From UBA7985 sp002690455 (GTDB lineage Bacteria; Pseudomonadota; Alphaproteobacteria; UBA7985), in contig CBFIIW010000005.1 in NCBI GenBank assembly GCA_965662775.1, forward strand, positions 62,001 to 126,000: a stretch of DNA of 64,000 nt, in the 5' to 3' direction. The position numbers and the translations under genes were made by a program. The notes under the pieces are model-generated. The model did no database searches. It worked only from the letters and a program-made list of their open reading frames with translations, and had not been told where the DNA came from. Within the stretch, counting starts at the first letter, position 1, and each line of letters opens with the position of its first letter. Positions 44,030-51,983 of this stretch are shown here, in pieces.

Positions 44030-44725
44030 ATGAAGATTATCGGACTTACAGGCTCTATCGCGATGGGCAAATCGACAGCCGCAAAAATGCTGGTGCAGAT
44101 GGGCTATGCCCATTTTGACGCCGACGCCGTGGTGCATGCGCTGACCGGCCCGCGTGGCCGAGCTCTTCGGGCCATCGCTGAATTCGCGCCTGAGGCGGTT
44201 TCCATGGAAACGGGGATGGACCGCCGCCGCTTGGGGGACCTGGCCTTTCACGATCAGAGGATTTTGCGCAAGCTCGAAGCTGTTCTTCACCCGATGGTCT
44301 ACGCCGAAAACCGGCGGCTGCTGGCACTATGGCAGCGGCAGCGCCGTCGCAAAGTCCTGCTTGATGTGCCGCTGTTGCTTGAAGGTGCTGGCGAGCGTCG
44401 ATGCGACGCCGTTTGGGTCGTTTCTGCGCCAAAAGCACTTCAGTTGCAGCGTGCGTTATTCCGTCCGGGGATGACTGTGCAAAAACTACGCGGCATTCTC
44501 AGTCGTCAGGTGCCGGATCAGGAAAAACGCCGCCGCGCAGATGTTGTAATCGCTACCGGACTCGGCCGTGCTATCACGTGGGCTGCTTTGGCGCAGGCTG
44601 ATCGCATGATGGTTCGCGAACATACTTGGCCCCCCCGCCACCGTCGCAATGCTTTGTTCAAAGGCCGGATTCACGACATCAGACGCGTCGAACCCAAACC
44701 CTACGCCAAAGGAAGCCAGACATGA
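44030..44725 (+). CDS. coaE: Dephospho-CoA kinase
   Basis: Catalyses the last step of coenzyme A synthesis. It has the P-loop GLTGSIAMGKSTAAKML, FDADAVVH, DVPLLLE and the RQVPDQEKRRRADVVIATG lid region. At 231 residues it is longer than the usual 200, through a basic C-terminal tail (PPRHRRNALFKGR onward). The stop overlaps the dnaQ start by 4 nt. Confidence 0.96.
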   Translation: MKIIGLTGSIAMGKSTAAKMLVQMGYAHFDADAVVHALTGPRGRALRAIAEFAPEAVSMETGMDRRRLGDLAFHDQRILRKLEAVLHPMVYAENRRLLALWQRQRRRKVLLDVPLLLEGAGERRCDAVWVVSAPKALQLQRALFRPGMTVQKLRGILSRQVPDQEKRRRADVVIATGLGRAITWAALAQADRMMVREHTWPPRHRRNALFKGRIHDIRRVEPKPYAKGSQT

Positions 44726-45492
44726 CCCGTGAGATCGTCCTCGATACGGAAACGACCGGCATCGATCCTGCCGATGGCCACCGCGTGGTGGAAATCGGCT
44801 GCGTAGAGCTCGATGGGCTGATGCCGACGGGAAACACCTTCCATGCTTACATCAACCCGCAGCGTGATATGCCCACCGGTGCCTATGAAGTGCATGGTCT
44901 GTCAGCCGAGTTCTTATCTGGATTTCCAGTGTTTTCCGAGCACGTCGATGCCTTCATCGAATTCATCGACGATGCGCCACTGGTGATTCACAACGCCTCG
45001 TTCGACATGAAGTTTCTTAACGCAGAGCTGGCGTTGTTGGGGCGTCCTCTGCTGCCGCCCGCCCGGGCGATCGACACGCTTGCCATGGCGCGAAAGACCT
45101 TTCCTGGAGCACAGAATTCGCTCGACGCGCTATGCCGACGTTTTGGCATCGACAATGCAAGCCGCACGCTGCATGGCGCACTACTGGACAGCGAATTACT
45201 GGCTGAAGTTTATCTCGAACTGAAGGGAGGCCGGCAACCGGGCCTCAGCCTTGACATGGCTCCAAGCTCCGGCGGTCGAGCCAGCGAAAGCAATGGCCGA
45301 AGAACAGGGGTTGGATCAGAGAACAGCGGCGCACAGGGCGGGGAAGAGGCAGCACTGACGGCCGCAGCCGGCTTTCCGCGGCGGGACTTTCCGCTCGCAG
45401 ATGGCGACGCTGACCGCCACAGCGCCTTTTTGAAGGACATTAAAGACCCGCTCTGGTCAAAATATGGTGTTAAGGCCTCGGGGTCAGAGTAG
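44722..45492 (+). CDS. dnaQ: DNA polymerase III epsilon subunit (proofreading exonuclease)
   Basis: The 3'-5' exonuclease of the replicase. The catalytic motifs are LDTETTGIDPADGHRVVEIGC (ExoI, DxE), IHNASFDMKFL (ExoII) and HGALLDSELL (ExoIII-epsilon, HxxxxxD). The C-terminal 80 residues form a low-complexity linker, ending in a short segment likely to bind the alpha subunit. Start ATG 44722 overlaps coaE; the longer open frame upstream is not used. 256 residues. Convergent with secB, 9 nt between stops. Confidence 0.97.
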   Translation: MTREIVLDTETTGIDPADGHRVVEIGCVELDGLMPTGNTFHAYINPQRDMPTGAYEVHGLSAEFLSGFPVFSEHVDAFIEFIDDAPLVIHNASFDMKFLNAELALLGRPLLPPARAIDTLAMARKTFPGAQNSLDALCRRFGIDNASRTLHGALLDSELLAEVYLELKGGRQPGLSLDMAPSSGGRASESNGRRTGVGSENSGAQGGEEAALTAAAGFPRRDFPLADGDADRHSAFLKDIKDPLWSKYGVKASGSE

Positions 45493-45501
45493 TCGGCGCC
45501 C

Positions 45502-46014
45502 TCAGCCGCCCGCGCTGTCCCCGCCGGGACCGCTACTTGCCCCTTCGCCTCGGTCTTTGGGGTTGTTCAGCAGACTGAGGAAATTGAAGGGATTGAGCAA
45601 CAGGGGTGGATAGCCGCCCTTAACCGTTGCGCTGGAAACGATTTCCCGGGCAAATGGGAACAGGTAGCGGGAAACCTCGACGACCAAAAGGCGCTCAATC
45701 GCCTCTTCCGGCACTTCGGCGCCAATACGCACCAGCCCAGCATAGACACACTCGACGATAAAGGCGGTTTGTTCTTCTACAGCCGCTTTGACCGAGACGT
45801 GCAGCTCGACCTCGTACAAGCCATCACTCAAGTTGCGGTTATTGACGTTAACATCGATTTTGACCTCTGGCTGCTTGCCTTGGCCCATGAGCCCCATCGC
45901 TGCGTTCGGGTTCTCGAAGCTTAAATCCTTGAGGTACTGGTGAAGGAATGCAAGTCCCGACTGCGGCTGCGCGGCAGCGGCGGCTTGAGCTGGCGTGGAA
46001 CCGTTTTCGGCCAT
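45502..46014 (-). CDS. secB: Protein-export chaperone SecB
   Basis: Cytosolic tetrameric chaperone that keeps preproteins unfolded and hands them to SecA. The 170-residue protein has an Ala-rich N terminus, QYLKDLSFENPNA, the VKIDVNVNNRNLSDGLYEVELHVSV beta sheet, AFIVECVYAGLVRI and REIVSSATVKGGYPPLLLNPFNF. The Gly/Ser/Asp-rich tail is typical of alphaproteobacterial SecB. I chose ATG 46014 over the open frame to 46068. Confidence 0.97.
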   Translation of the reverse strand: MAENGSTPAQAAAAAQPQSGLAFLHQYLKDLSFENPNAAMGLMGQGKQPEVKIDVNVNNRNLSDGLYEVELHVSVKAAVEEQTAFIVECVYAGLVRIGAEVPEEAIERLLVVEVSRYLFPFAREIVSSATVKGGYPPLLLNPFNFLSLLNNPKDRGEGASSGPGGDSAGG

Positions 46015-46085
46015 GGCGATAGAGTTCTCCGAATGGGTGGGGGCTGAGAGCAGGACGCCTGTTACCACGCCCCACCACGGGGCGG

Positions 46086-46604
46086 CTAGTCGCGCGAGGG
46101 TGGAATCTGCTTCTTGGGGTCGGTTTCAATGACTTCCGCCTCCCCATCGATGATGTCTGGCGTTCGTGTACGATCAGCGCTCCCTGGGCTACCACCCCCA
46201 CCGCCTCTGACGCCGGCGCCCCACATGGCGTTGAAAGAGAGATTCCCGCGCTGTTGCGCCCAGCGCAAGAGTGCAGGCGCGATCAGCGCGCGCACTGGCG
46301 GAAGAAGCAAGGCAATGCCGATCGTGTCGGTGAAGAATCCGGGGGTCAGGAGCAGCAGCGCTGCTGCCAGCAGACAAAGCCCGTCGAACAGCGCCCGGGC
46401 AGGCAACTCACCCACGGCCAGTTGTTCGTTGATCCGGGCAATGATGCTCATCGACTGTGACCGCACCAGAAGCGATCCTACAATTGCCGTAAGCAACACT
46501 GTACCCAGAGTCGGCCAAAGGCCAATCCAACCACCGACCGTGATAAAACCAGCAATCTCGATTATCGGAGTCCCGATGAAGGCAATCAGTAACAAGAGTG
46601 TCAT
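46086..46604 (-). CDS. fxsA: FxsA family membrane protein
   Basis: 172 residues with four hydrophobic helices: LLLLIAFIGTPIIEIAGFI, the GLWPTLGTVLLTAIVGSLLV segment, ALFDGLCLLAAALLLLTPGFFTD and a fourth. The PGFFTDTIG motif is diagnostic of FxsA. The cytoplasmic tail is Gly- and Asp-rich. The name comes from E. coli, where it relieves F-plasmid exclusion of phage T7; its general role is unclear. ATG 46604 has a GGAG site. Follows secB in the common order secB-fxsA-tim44. Confidence 0.93.
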   Translation of the reverse strand: MTLLLLIAFIGTPIIEIAGFITVGGWIGLWPTLGTVLLTAIVGSLLVRSQSMSIIARINEQLAVGELPARALFDGLCLLAAALLLLTPGFFTDTIGIALLLPPVRALIAPALLRWAQQRGNLSFNAMWGAGVRGGGGGSPGSADRTRTPDIIDGEAEVIETDPKKQIPPSRD

Positions 46605-46788
46605 TCTGGGCTCCTTTACGTTGTTTTTGGCCGGATGCGACCCTGCAACCAATTCTGGTCCGTTGTCCTCGGTCGCTTTCGTCCCTAACTGTGTTCTATA
46701 CAAGTGGGGCCTACCGTCGAACGTTGAAGAGATCGACGAAAAATAATCGGCAGCCCCGGGCCTGCGCCCGAACAAAGGAGACCTGAAG

Positions 46789-47451
46789 GTGACTATTACG
46801 CTCGTTATCCTGGCCATTGCGGTAGTTTTTGTGCTGTGGCGGCTCAGCTCAGTGATCGGGCAGGATCAGGGCTTCATCCCGCAGTTTGACCGCAACCAGA
46901 CCCGACCGTCCCCGGAGGGCCTGGAGGAGTCTGACCCATCAACGCCTGCGCCGGAGCCGGTTACTCTGTCCGCCGAAGATGTCGATCAGGCCGCGGATGT
47001 TGATGAGATCCAGGCTGTTCTGGAAGAAATTGCAGGCAAAGATCCGTTGTTCGACGCCAAATCATTTCTCAATGATGCCGGCAGCGCCTTCGAAATGATT
47101 CTTGGTGCGTTTGCAAGCGGAGACAAAGATACGCTGTCGTCCTTTGTCTCCAAAGACATTTACGCGGGTTTTGCCGAAGCGATCGATGCCCGTTCGGCAG
47201 AAGGCCAGCACCTTGAACTCACGCTACTCAAGGCGCCGGAAACCCGGTATTTCCGCGCGGAAGTAAATGGCAACATGGCCTTTGTCACGTTGACCATCAA
47301 TTCTGAGCAGATTCAGGTGACACGCGATAAAGCCGGTGAGGTCGTGTCTGGTGATCCCACGCAGACGTCTCGCGTCGAAGACCATTGGAACTTTTCGCGG
47401 AAGCTTGGCTCGTCCGACCCGATCTGGACTCTGATCGCGACTCGCGCCTGA
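46789..47451 (+). CDS. Tim44/TimA-like calcium-binding-free import-associated protein
   Basis: 220 residues with an N-terminal transmembrane helix (LVILAIAVVFVLWRLSSVIG), an acidic Pro/Glu linker, and a C-terminal Tim44-like domain (PF04280): FLNDAGSAFEMILGAFASGDKDTL, AIDARSAEGQHLE, DPTQTSRVEDHWNFSRKLGSSDPIW. It belongs to the alphaproteobacterial relatives of mitochondrial Tim44; the bacterial role is uncertain. GTG start at 46789 with GAAGG upstream. Divergent from fxsA, 184 bp between starts. Confidence 0.92.
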   Translation: MTITLVILAIAVVFVLWRLSSVIGQDQGFIPQFDRNQTRPSPEGLEESDPSTPAPEPVTLSAEDVDQAADVDEIQAVLEEIAGKDPLFDAKSFLNDAGSAFEMILGAFASGDKDTLSSFVSKDIYAGFAEAIDARSAEGQHLELTLLKAPETRYFRAEVNGNMAFVTLTINSEQIQVTRDKAGEVVSGDPTQTSRVEDHWNFSRKLGSSDPIWTLIATRA

Positions 47452-47466
47452 GAAGCCACGTTTGAC

Positions 47467-47492
47467 GCTCGCGGCGGCGTGGCTGCGCGAGC
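47467..47492 (+). terminator. Possible terminator hairpin after the Tim44-like gene
   Basis: GCTCGCG and CGCGAGC form a 7-bp stem (47467-47473 with 47486-47492), 15 bp after the stop. An alternative 7-bp pairing AGCCACG (47454) with CGTGGCT (47478) overlaps it. Neither is followed by a T-run, so intrinsic termination is unsure. Confidence 0.35.
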
Positions 47493-47537
47493 AGAATGAA
47501 GCGACACCTCGTTGATCAGGCTGGCCTGACACATTCC

Positions 47538-47558
47538 CAGCCCAATGCTGGTGGGCTG
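47538..47558. repeat. Inverted repeat CAGCCCA / TGGGCTG
   Basis: A perfect 7-bp stem with a 7-nt loop, no flanking T-run on either strand. It could be part of a termination or processing site after the Tim44-like gene. Confidence 0.4.
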
Positions 47559-47769
47559 AACCTGCCCTAAGCCCTGTTATGCGACGCACTAAGCATTATG
47601 CGTGTATCATTGGTCACTTCAGAACGAATTCCTAACTTAATATATATGAAATGCCACATAACCTATTATTTTTAATAGACATCTTTTGACTTAGGTGGCA
47701 AGATTCTCGGCATATTTCATTAGGTCGTCCGCGCGGCAACCGCTCCATTATTTCAGTGAGTTCCCCCTT

Positions 47770-49008
47770 ATGCTTCGGCGTATGAGTTTTTTGGCCCCGG
47801 CACTGGCCCTGACGATTGGTCTGGGCGGCTGCATGGCAACCGAGACCCTCTCGATAAATCCCTTTGCCAAGCGAGGCATCATTCGTGATGCAGGCGCGGA
47901 GACGGCATCCCTGAACCCTGTACGAACCCCGTCTTTGAGCACGCGCGCTGTTGTGCGCCTGGCGCCAGATATCACTGTAGCGGGAATGCAGCTTTCGCGG
48001 GTTCATGCCGAAAGCTTACCGGGCTGGAAGACGGAACGTCATGGTGATGCCCTCGCCGCGTTTCAGGAATCCTGCGCCGTGATTGCCCGGCGCGAAAAGT
48101 CTGCCGCCTTGTCGACCTCTGCGCTGGGCGGGATTGTTGGAAATTGGGCCGAAGTCTGCACAGTCGCGCTGCGTCTGAGTCCTGATGACCATCCACGCGC
48201 GCGCCAATTCTTCCTCGATGAATTCGATGCCTATGAAGTTCGGGGGGAAGGCATATTTACGGGATACTACGAGGCCGCGCTCGACGGAGCACGGCGTCCC
48301 GGAGGTGCCTATCAGTGGCCACTCTATGCCCGGCCCAAAGACTTGGTGAACGGACAGGCGTACCTGACCCGAGCCGAAATCGAAGGTGGCGCACTGCGCG
48401 GGCGCGGCCTGGAATTATTCTATGTCACTGACCCTGTAGACGCCTTTATGCTGCAGATTCAAGGGTCCGGGGTGATCCGCTTGCCCGACGGCAGTCGCAC
48501 CCGTGTCGGCTACGGTGGCAATAACGGTCATGAATTCGTCAGTCTGCGCGCCGCGTTGGAGCGGCAAGGCTACGACAAGGCGATCTATGGTGCGTCGATA
48601 CAATCCTACACACGCTGGCTGAAGGAGCGGCCGAAGGTAGCGGCGGCGGTGATGAACACCAATCCACGCTTTATCTTCTTCACTGAAAACTCACAGGATG
48701 GTGCGGTGGGTGCTCAAGGCATTCGCCTGACGCCCGAGCGTTCGCTTGCGGTCGATTTGGATTTCATGCCCTTGCATGCGCCCCTGTGGCTGGAAACGTC
48801 TGCGACTGCGCCGAATGGCAGCACCCGAACCATTCGCCGCCTGATGGTGGCTCAAGATACGGGCTCGGCCATTAATGGTGTCGTGCGCGGTGATTTCTTC
48901 TGGGGTTCAGGAGCGGGCGCACTGGCAATGGCTGGCCGAATGAAGTCGCCAGGGGTTTACACAATCTTGTTGCCCAAAGGGCTGACTGAAACGCTGGCCA
49001 GTGAATGA
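47770..49008 (+). CDS. mltA: Membrane-bound lytic murein transglycosylase A
   Basis: A 412-residue lipoprotein that cleaves peptidoglycan in the periplasm. From ATG 47770 it has a signal with lipobox LGGC (Cys22). The MltA domain contains GIFTGYYEAALDGARRPG, DPVDAFMLQIQGSGVIRL and VGYGGNNGHEF; the C-terminal 3D domain reads QDTGSAINGVVRGDFFWGSG with the catalytic Asp. It is often grouped with smr in alphaproteobacteria. Confidence 0.95.
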   Translation: MLRRMSFLAPALALTIGLGGCMATETLSINPFAKRGIIRDAGAETASLNPVRTPSLSTRAVVRLAPDITVAGMQLSRVHAESLPGWKTERHGDALAAFQESCAVIARREKSAALSTSALGGIVGNWAEVCTVALRLSPDDHPRARQFFLDEFDAYEVRGEGIFTGYYEAALDGARRPGGAYQWPLYARPKDLVNGQAYLTRAEIEGGALRGRGLELFYVTDPVDAFMLQIQGSGVIRLPDGSRTRVGYGGNNGHEFVSLRAALERQGYDKAIYGASIQSYTRWLKERPKVAAAVMNTNPRFIFFTENSQDGAVGAQGIRLTPERSLAVDLDFMPLHAPLWLETSATAPNGSTRTIRRLMVAQDTGSAINGVVRGDFFWGSGAGALAMAGRMKSPGVYTILLPKGLTETLASE

Positions 49009-49092
49009 TCTAATCCTATATTTGATTTAACCTCGCGGTAACTGGTTTCGACAAATCGGCCGCGGCAACGCGATCCACGGGAAGCCTGAGAC

Positions 49093-49596
49093 TTGAACCA
49101 GAAGACCCACGATTTTCTCGCCACGTTGGCCCCGCTCGCTCTTTCGGGTATCGGGGAAGGTGTGGCCGCCATTGTTGGCTCAGATCTCGAAGCGGCAGTC
49201 GAACGCCTCCTGCCTTCACTACCCCCCGCTGCGCGACTGGTCATAGTCGATCAAACGACAGACGGCGCTCAGGCGTGCCGTCGGTTCGTGCAGACAGACC
49301 TTCGGCTGGGCGTAATCAATGAAACCCCAGTCCAATTCATCGCAGACATGGTTGAGCAACGCTTTGATGCCTTGTTGATTATGCCGGGCTGCGAGGGTGA
49401 AGAGCAGGCCCTGGTCAGCCTTCTGTGGCAGGGCGGCTTCATGGCGCTGCACCCAGACCTTTCGGCACCTGTTGTTGATCCGGACGTGCTGCTGAGCTGG
49501 GATACAGGGCAGGGGATCGCGCTGCGCATGCTGCCGCCCAAGCCGCGCCGCCGCGGTGGCCGACGCCGCAATCAGCCGCAGCAAGCGGCGGCCTGA
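49093..49596 (+). CDS. Hypothetical protein between mltA and smr
   Basis: 167 residues not assigned to a family. The N-terminal two thirds show an alternating hydrophobic pattern that suggests an alpha/beta fold (ARLVIVDQTTDGAQACRRF, RFDALLIMPGCEGEEQALVSLL); the last 20 residues are Arg/Gln-rich. TTG start at 49093; the ribosome-binding site is poor. No signal peptide is evident. Its place between mltA and smr suggests co-transcription, not function. Confidence 0.65.
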   Translation: MNQKTHDFLATLAPLALSGIGEGVAAIVGSDLEAAVERLLPSLPPAARLVIVDQTTDGAQACRRFVQTDLRLGVINETPVQFIADMVEQRFDALLIMPGCEGEEQALVSLLWQGGFMALHPDLSAPVVDPDVLLSWDTGQGIALRMLPPKPRRRGGRRRNQPQQAAA

Positions 49597-49606
49597 GGCC
49601 GGACTT

Positions 49607-50278
49607 GTGGCGGCCAAGAAGCGCAGCACCGGCATGAGCCAAGGCCGGAAACCGGGCCCACCATTGGTCAGCGAAGACGACCGCGCGGTCTGGGGTGCGG
49701 TTAAGGCATCTGCAGACCCGCTGAAGCAATCCCGCGCCAAGACCTTTCGGGGCGTTGAAGATGTCGCTCGGGGTCTGCCGCCCACGCCCAAGTTTGATCC
49801 GGACCGAACGCAAGACCGCAAGGCCGCCGCTTCACGGCCAGTGATGCGCCCGAATGAAGATGACCTGGGCTTCGTGTCACGGGGACCGCGCTCGCCGCTG
49901 GGTGGCGCTGGAGAACCCAAGGCCCTGGACCCCGGGCAGCTCGATGGCCTGGACCGCAAGCGTGGGGAGAGATTGCGCCGCGGCAAGCTCGACATCGAAG
50001 GCACGCTTGACCTACACGGCATGACCCGAGACGCGGCGCAAGGCGCGGTTCGCCGTTTCATAAGCGCCAGTCAGGGCATGGGCCGACGGACCGTGCTGAT
50101 TATTACGGGCAAGGGCTATGCCCACGGAAGTGACGGCGTTCTACGCGCCGAATTACCGCGATGGTTGAACAGTGCTGACACGCGCAGCAGAATTCTGGCT
50201 TACGATTACGCTCAGCCACGCCACGGCGGGCAGGGTGCTTTTTACGTCTACCTGAAGAAAAGCCGGGACAAGGCGTGA
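49607..50278 (+). CDS. Smr domain protein (MutS2 C-terminal-like)
   Basis: 223 residues. A disordered, charged N terminus of about 110 residues leads to a Smr domain: LDLHGMTRDAAQGAVRRFI, the RTVLIITGKGYAHG strand, PRWLN and LAYDYAQPRHGGQGAFYVYLKK. Smr domains are nucleases or DNA/RNA-binding modules; the role of stand-alone proteins is mostly unknown. GTG start 49607 has GAGG 8 nt upstream; ATG 49634 is the alternative. The stop overlaps the next gene by 4 nt. Confidence 0.9.
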   Translation: MAAKKRSTGMSQGRKPGPPLVSEDDRAVWGAVKASADPLKQSRAKTFRGVEDVARGLPPTPKFDPDRTQDRKAAASRPVMRPNEDDLGFVSRGPRSPLGGAGEPKALDPGQLDGLDRKRGERLRRGKLDIEGTLDLHGMTRDAAQGAVRRFISASQGMGRRTVLIITGKGYAHGSDGVLRAELPRWLNSADTRSRILAYDYAQPRHGGQGAFYVYLKKSRDKA

Positions 50279-50661
50279 CCCCTTTCGGCGAGAAGCTGGT
50301 TTCCCTGCGCGAACAGCGGGGGTGGAACCAGAAGAAGACGGCGGAGAAACTCGGGGTTTCTGCGGCGTTTCTCAGCGCGTTGGAAAATGGTCAGCGCGGC
50401 AAGCCCTCGCGGCGATTGTTGCATGCCATTTGCCAGACCTTCGGTATTATTTGGGACGAGGCCGACGCACTGGCCGAGCTGGCTGCTGCATCGCACCCGG
50501 TGGTCAAACTTAACACACGCGGGCTATCAGCAACCCACACACGATTTGCCCACGCATTGGCTGGAAAGATTGCGGAAATGCCTGAGGACCAACTGCGGGA
50601 TTGGCTCGATGCGCTCGAAGACTCAGTGGTCAATGACGAGGTCTCTGACATCAAGCCTTGA
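50275..50661 (+). CDS. XRE-family helix-turn-helix transcriptional regulator
   Basis: A 128-residue regulator. The N-terminal HTH (KLVSLREQRGWNQKKTAEKLG, VSAAFLSALENGQRGKPS) is a classic Xre/Cro type with the recognition helix AAFLSALENGQ. The C-terminal half (FAHALAGKIAEMPEDQLRDWLDALED) is helical. It starts at GTG 50275, overlapping the smr stop by 4 nt (GTGA). Its target is unknown. Confidence 0.9.
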   Translation: MTPFGEKLVSLREQRGWNQKKTAEKLGVSAAFLSALENGQRGKPSRRLLHAICQTFGIIWDEADALAELAAASHPVVKLNTRGLSATHTRFAHALAGKIAEMPEDQLRDWLDALEDSVVNDEVSDIKP

Positions 50662-50736
50662 GACATTTCGCGCACCAGGGCTGGTTCCGTACAAAAGTGA
50701 TCTAGCTTGAAGGAGAGTGTGTCTGATGATCGACGA

Positions 50737-50813
<77 letters not shown>

Positions 50814-50907
50814 CCGTCGATGGCCGGACCCTAAGCAAAGCTGCGACGGAGGGCAAGGCCCTCTAACAACGCTTTGTTCGATCCAGCCATGCAAAGGAGT
50901 GACTTCG

Positions 50908-51375
50908 ATGAAGACTTGGTTCCAGACCGCGACGGGCGGGTTTTCTTTTACTGCGCGCGCTGGCCTGATTCTGGCTCTGCTGCTGGCACTCTTTGCGGCG
51001 GCGCCCGCTCGGTCTGCGGGTAGCGAGGGTGCGCTTCAGCCCGACATAAGCCCGATCGAAGAGGTGAAAGCGGTGATCGAAAGCCAATTAATCGCCTTTC
51101 AAAACCGTGACGGCGCTGGCGCATTCTTTCATGCCGCACCGGGTATCAAGGGCGCGTTTGGCGACGCCGATACCTTCATGACCATGGTCGAGCGCGGGTA
51201 CAATGTCATTTATGCCAACCGCAACTGGGTCTTTGCTGAAGGGCAGATTCAGGGCGAGCAGGCAGCTCAGGTCGTCTTGGTTGAAGACAGTGAAGGCCAA
51301 CAGATGAAGGCAGTCTATTTCCTTCGCGTCTATGACGGCCGCTGGCAGATCACGGGTGTACAACCCATGGGCTGA
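50908..51375 (+). CDS. DUF4864 domain-containing secreted protein
   Basis: 155 residues with a signal peptide (LILALLLALFAAAPARSAG) and a DUF4864-like domain: VKAVIESQLIAFQNRDGAGAFFHAAPGIKGAF, TFMTMVERGYNVIYANRNW and FLRVYDGRWQITGVQPMG. It is probably periplasmic. The family function is unknown. ATG 50908 is preceded by a clear AAAGGAG site. Confidence 0.88.
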   Translation: MKTWFQTATGGFSFTARAGLILALLLALFAAAPARSAGSEGALQPDISPIEEVKAVIESQLIAFQNRDGAGAFFHAAPGIKGAFGDADTFMTMVERGYNVIYANRNWVFAEGQIQGEQAAQVVLVEDSEGQQMKAVYFLRVYDGRWQITGVQPMG

Positions 51376-51474
51376 CCTGTTGCGGCATAGCGGACAGGCA
51401 GTCGGTGCACATTGAAGCCCTGAAGCATCTGGCTCATAATGTTGCTATCCAACTCGCAGCCGGAGACTGATTGA

Positions 51475-51951
51475 ATGGATCGCAGCTTTTACGTGTCTTG
51501 GGACGAAATGCATCGGGACACCCGGGCGCTATCGTGGCGCCTTCTCGATATGCACAATGAACGGGCCTTCACCGGCATTATCGCGGTGACTCGCGGCGGG
51601 ATGGTCCCCGCTGCCATCATCGCGCGTGAGCTGGAGATTCGCGTCGTCGACACCATTTCCGCAGCGTCTTACGACGAGCTGTCACAAGGCGACTTGCGAA
51701 TCCTGAAGTCGACGCAGGACGTCGGTGACGGTGATGGCTGGTTGATTGTCGATGACCTTGTCGACACGGGCAAGACGGCCCGCGCCATTCGGGATTTGAT
51801 GCCGGGTGCGCACTTCGCGACCGTATACGCTAAGCCAGAAGGCCGTCCCCTGGTCGATACCTTTGTGACAGAAGTCAGCCAGGACACCTGGATCTACTTT
51901 CCGTGGGATCTGGCCCCTCAAGCAAATCAGCCGTTGATCAAGTCACGGTGA
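51475..51951 (+). CDS. gpt: Xanthine-guanine phosphoribosyltransferase
   Basis: 158 residues. Salvages guanine, xanthine and hypoxanthine to the nucleotides with PRPP. The PRPP loop LIVDDLVDTGKTA and the VTRGGMVPAAI segment, with the WDEMHRDTRAL start and the terminal WIYFPWDLAP, match Gpt. Convergent with the histidine kinase; the stop-to-stop gap is 32 bp. Confidence 0.94.
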   Translation: MDRSFYVSWDEMHRDTRALSWRLLDMHNERAFTGIIAVTRGGMVPAAIIARELEIRVVDTISAASYDELSQGDLRILKSTQDVGDGDGWLIVDDLVDTGKTARAIRDLMPGAHFATVYAKPEGRPLVDTFVTEVSQDTWIYFPWDLAPQANQPLIKSR

Positions 51952-51983
51952 ACGCTGGGACCTGATCGATCCGCTGCCGCATT

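Larger units (their letters stand above)
47452..47769. other. Intergenic region between the Tim44-like gene and mltA
   Basis: 318 bp without a gene. It holds two 7-bp hairpins close to the Tim44-like stop (47467-47492 and 47538-47558), an AT-rich stretch (47630-47690) that probably carries the mltA promoter, and no other structure I can name. Confidence 0.5.

Noticed and set aside
47452..47560. Intrinsic terminator with confidence after the Tim44-like gene
   Set aside because: Stems are present but no T-run follows, so only a low-confidence entry was kept.
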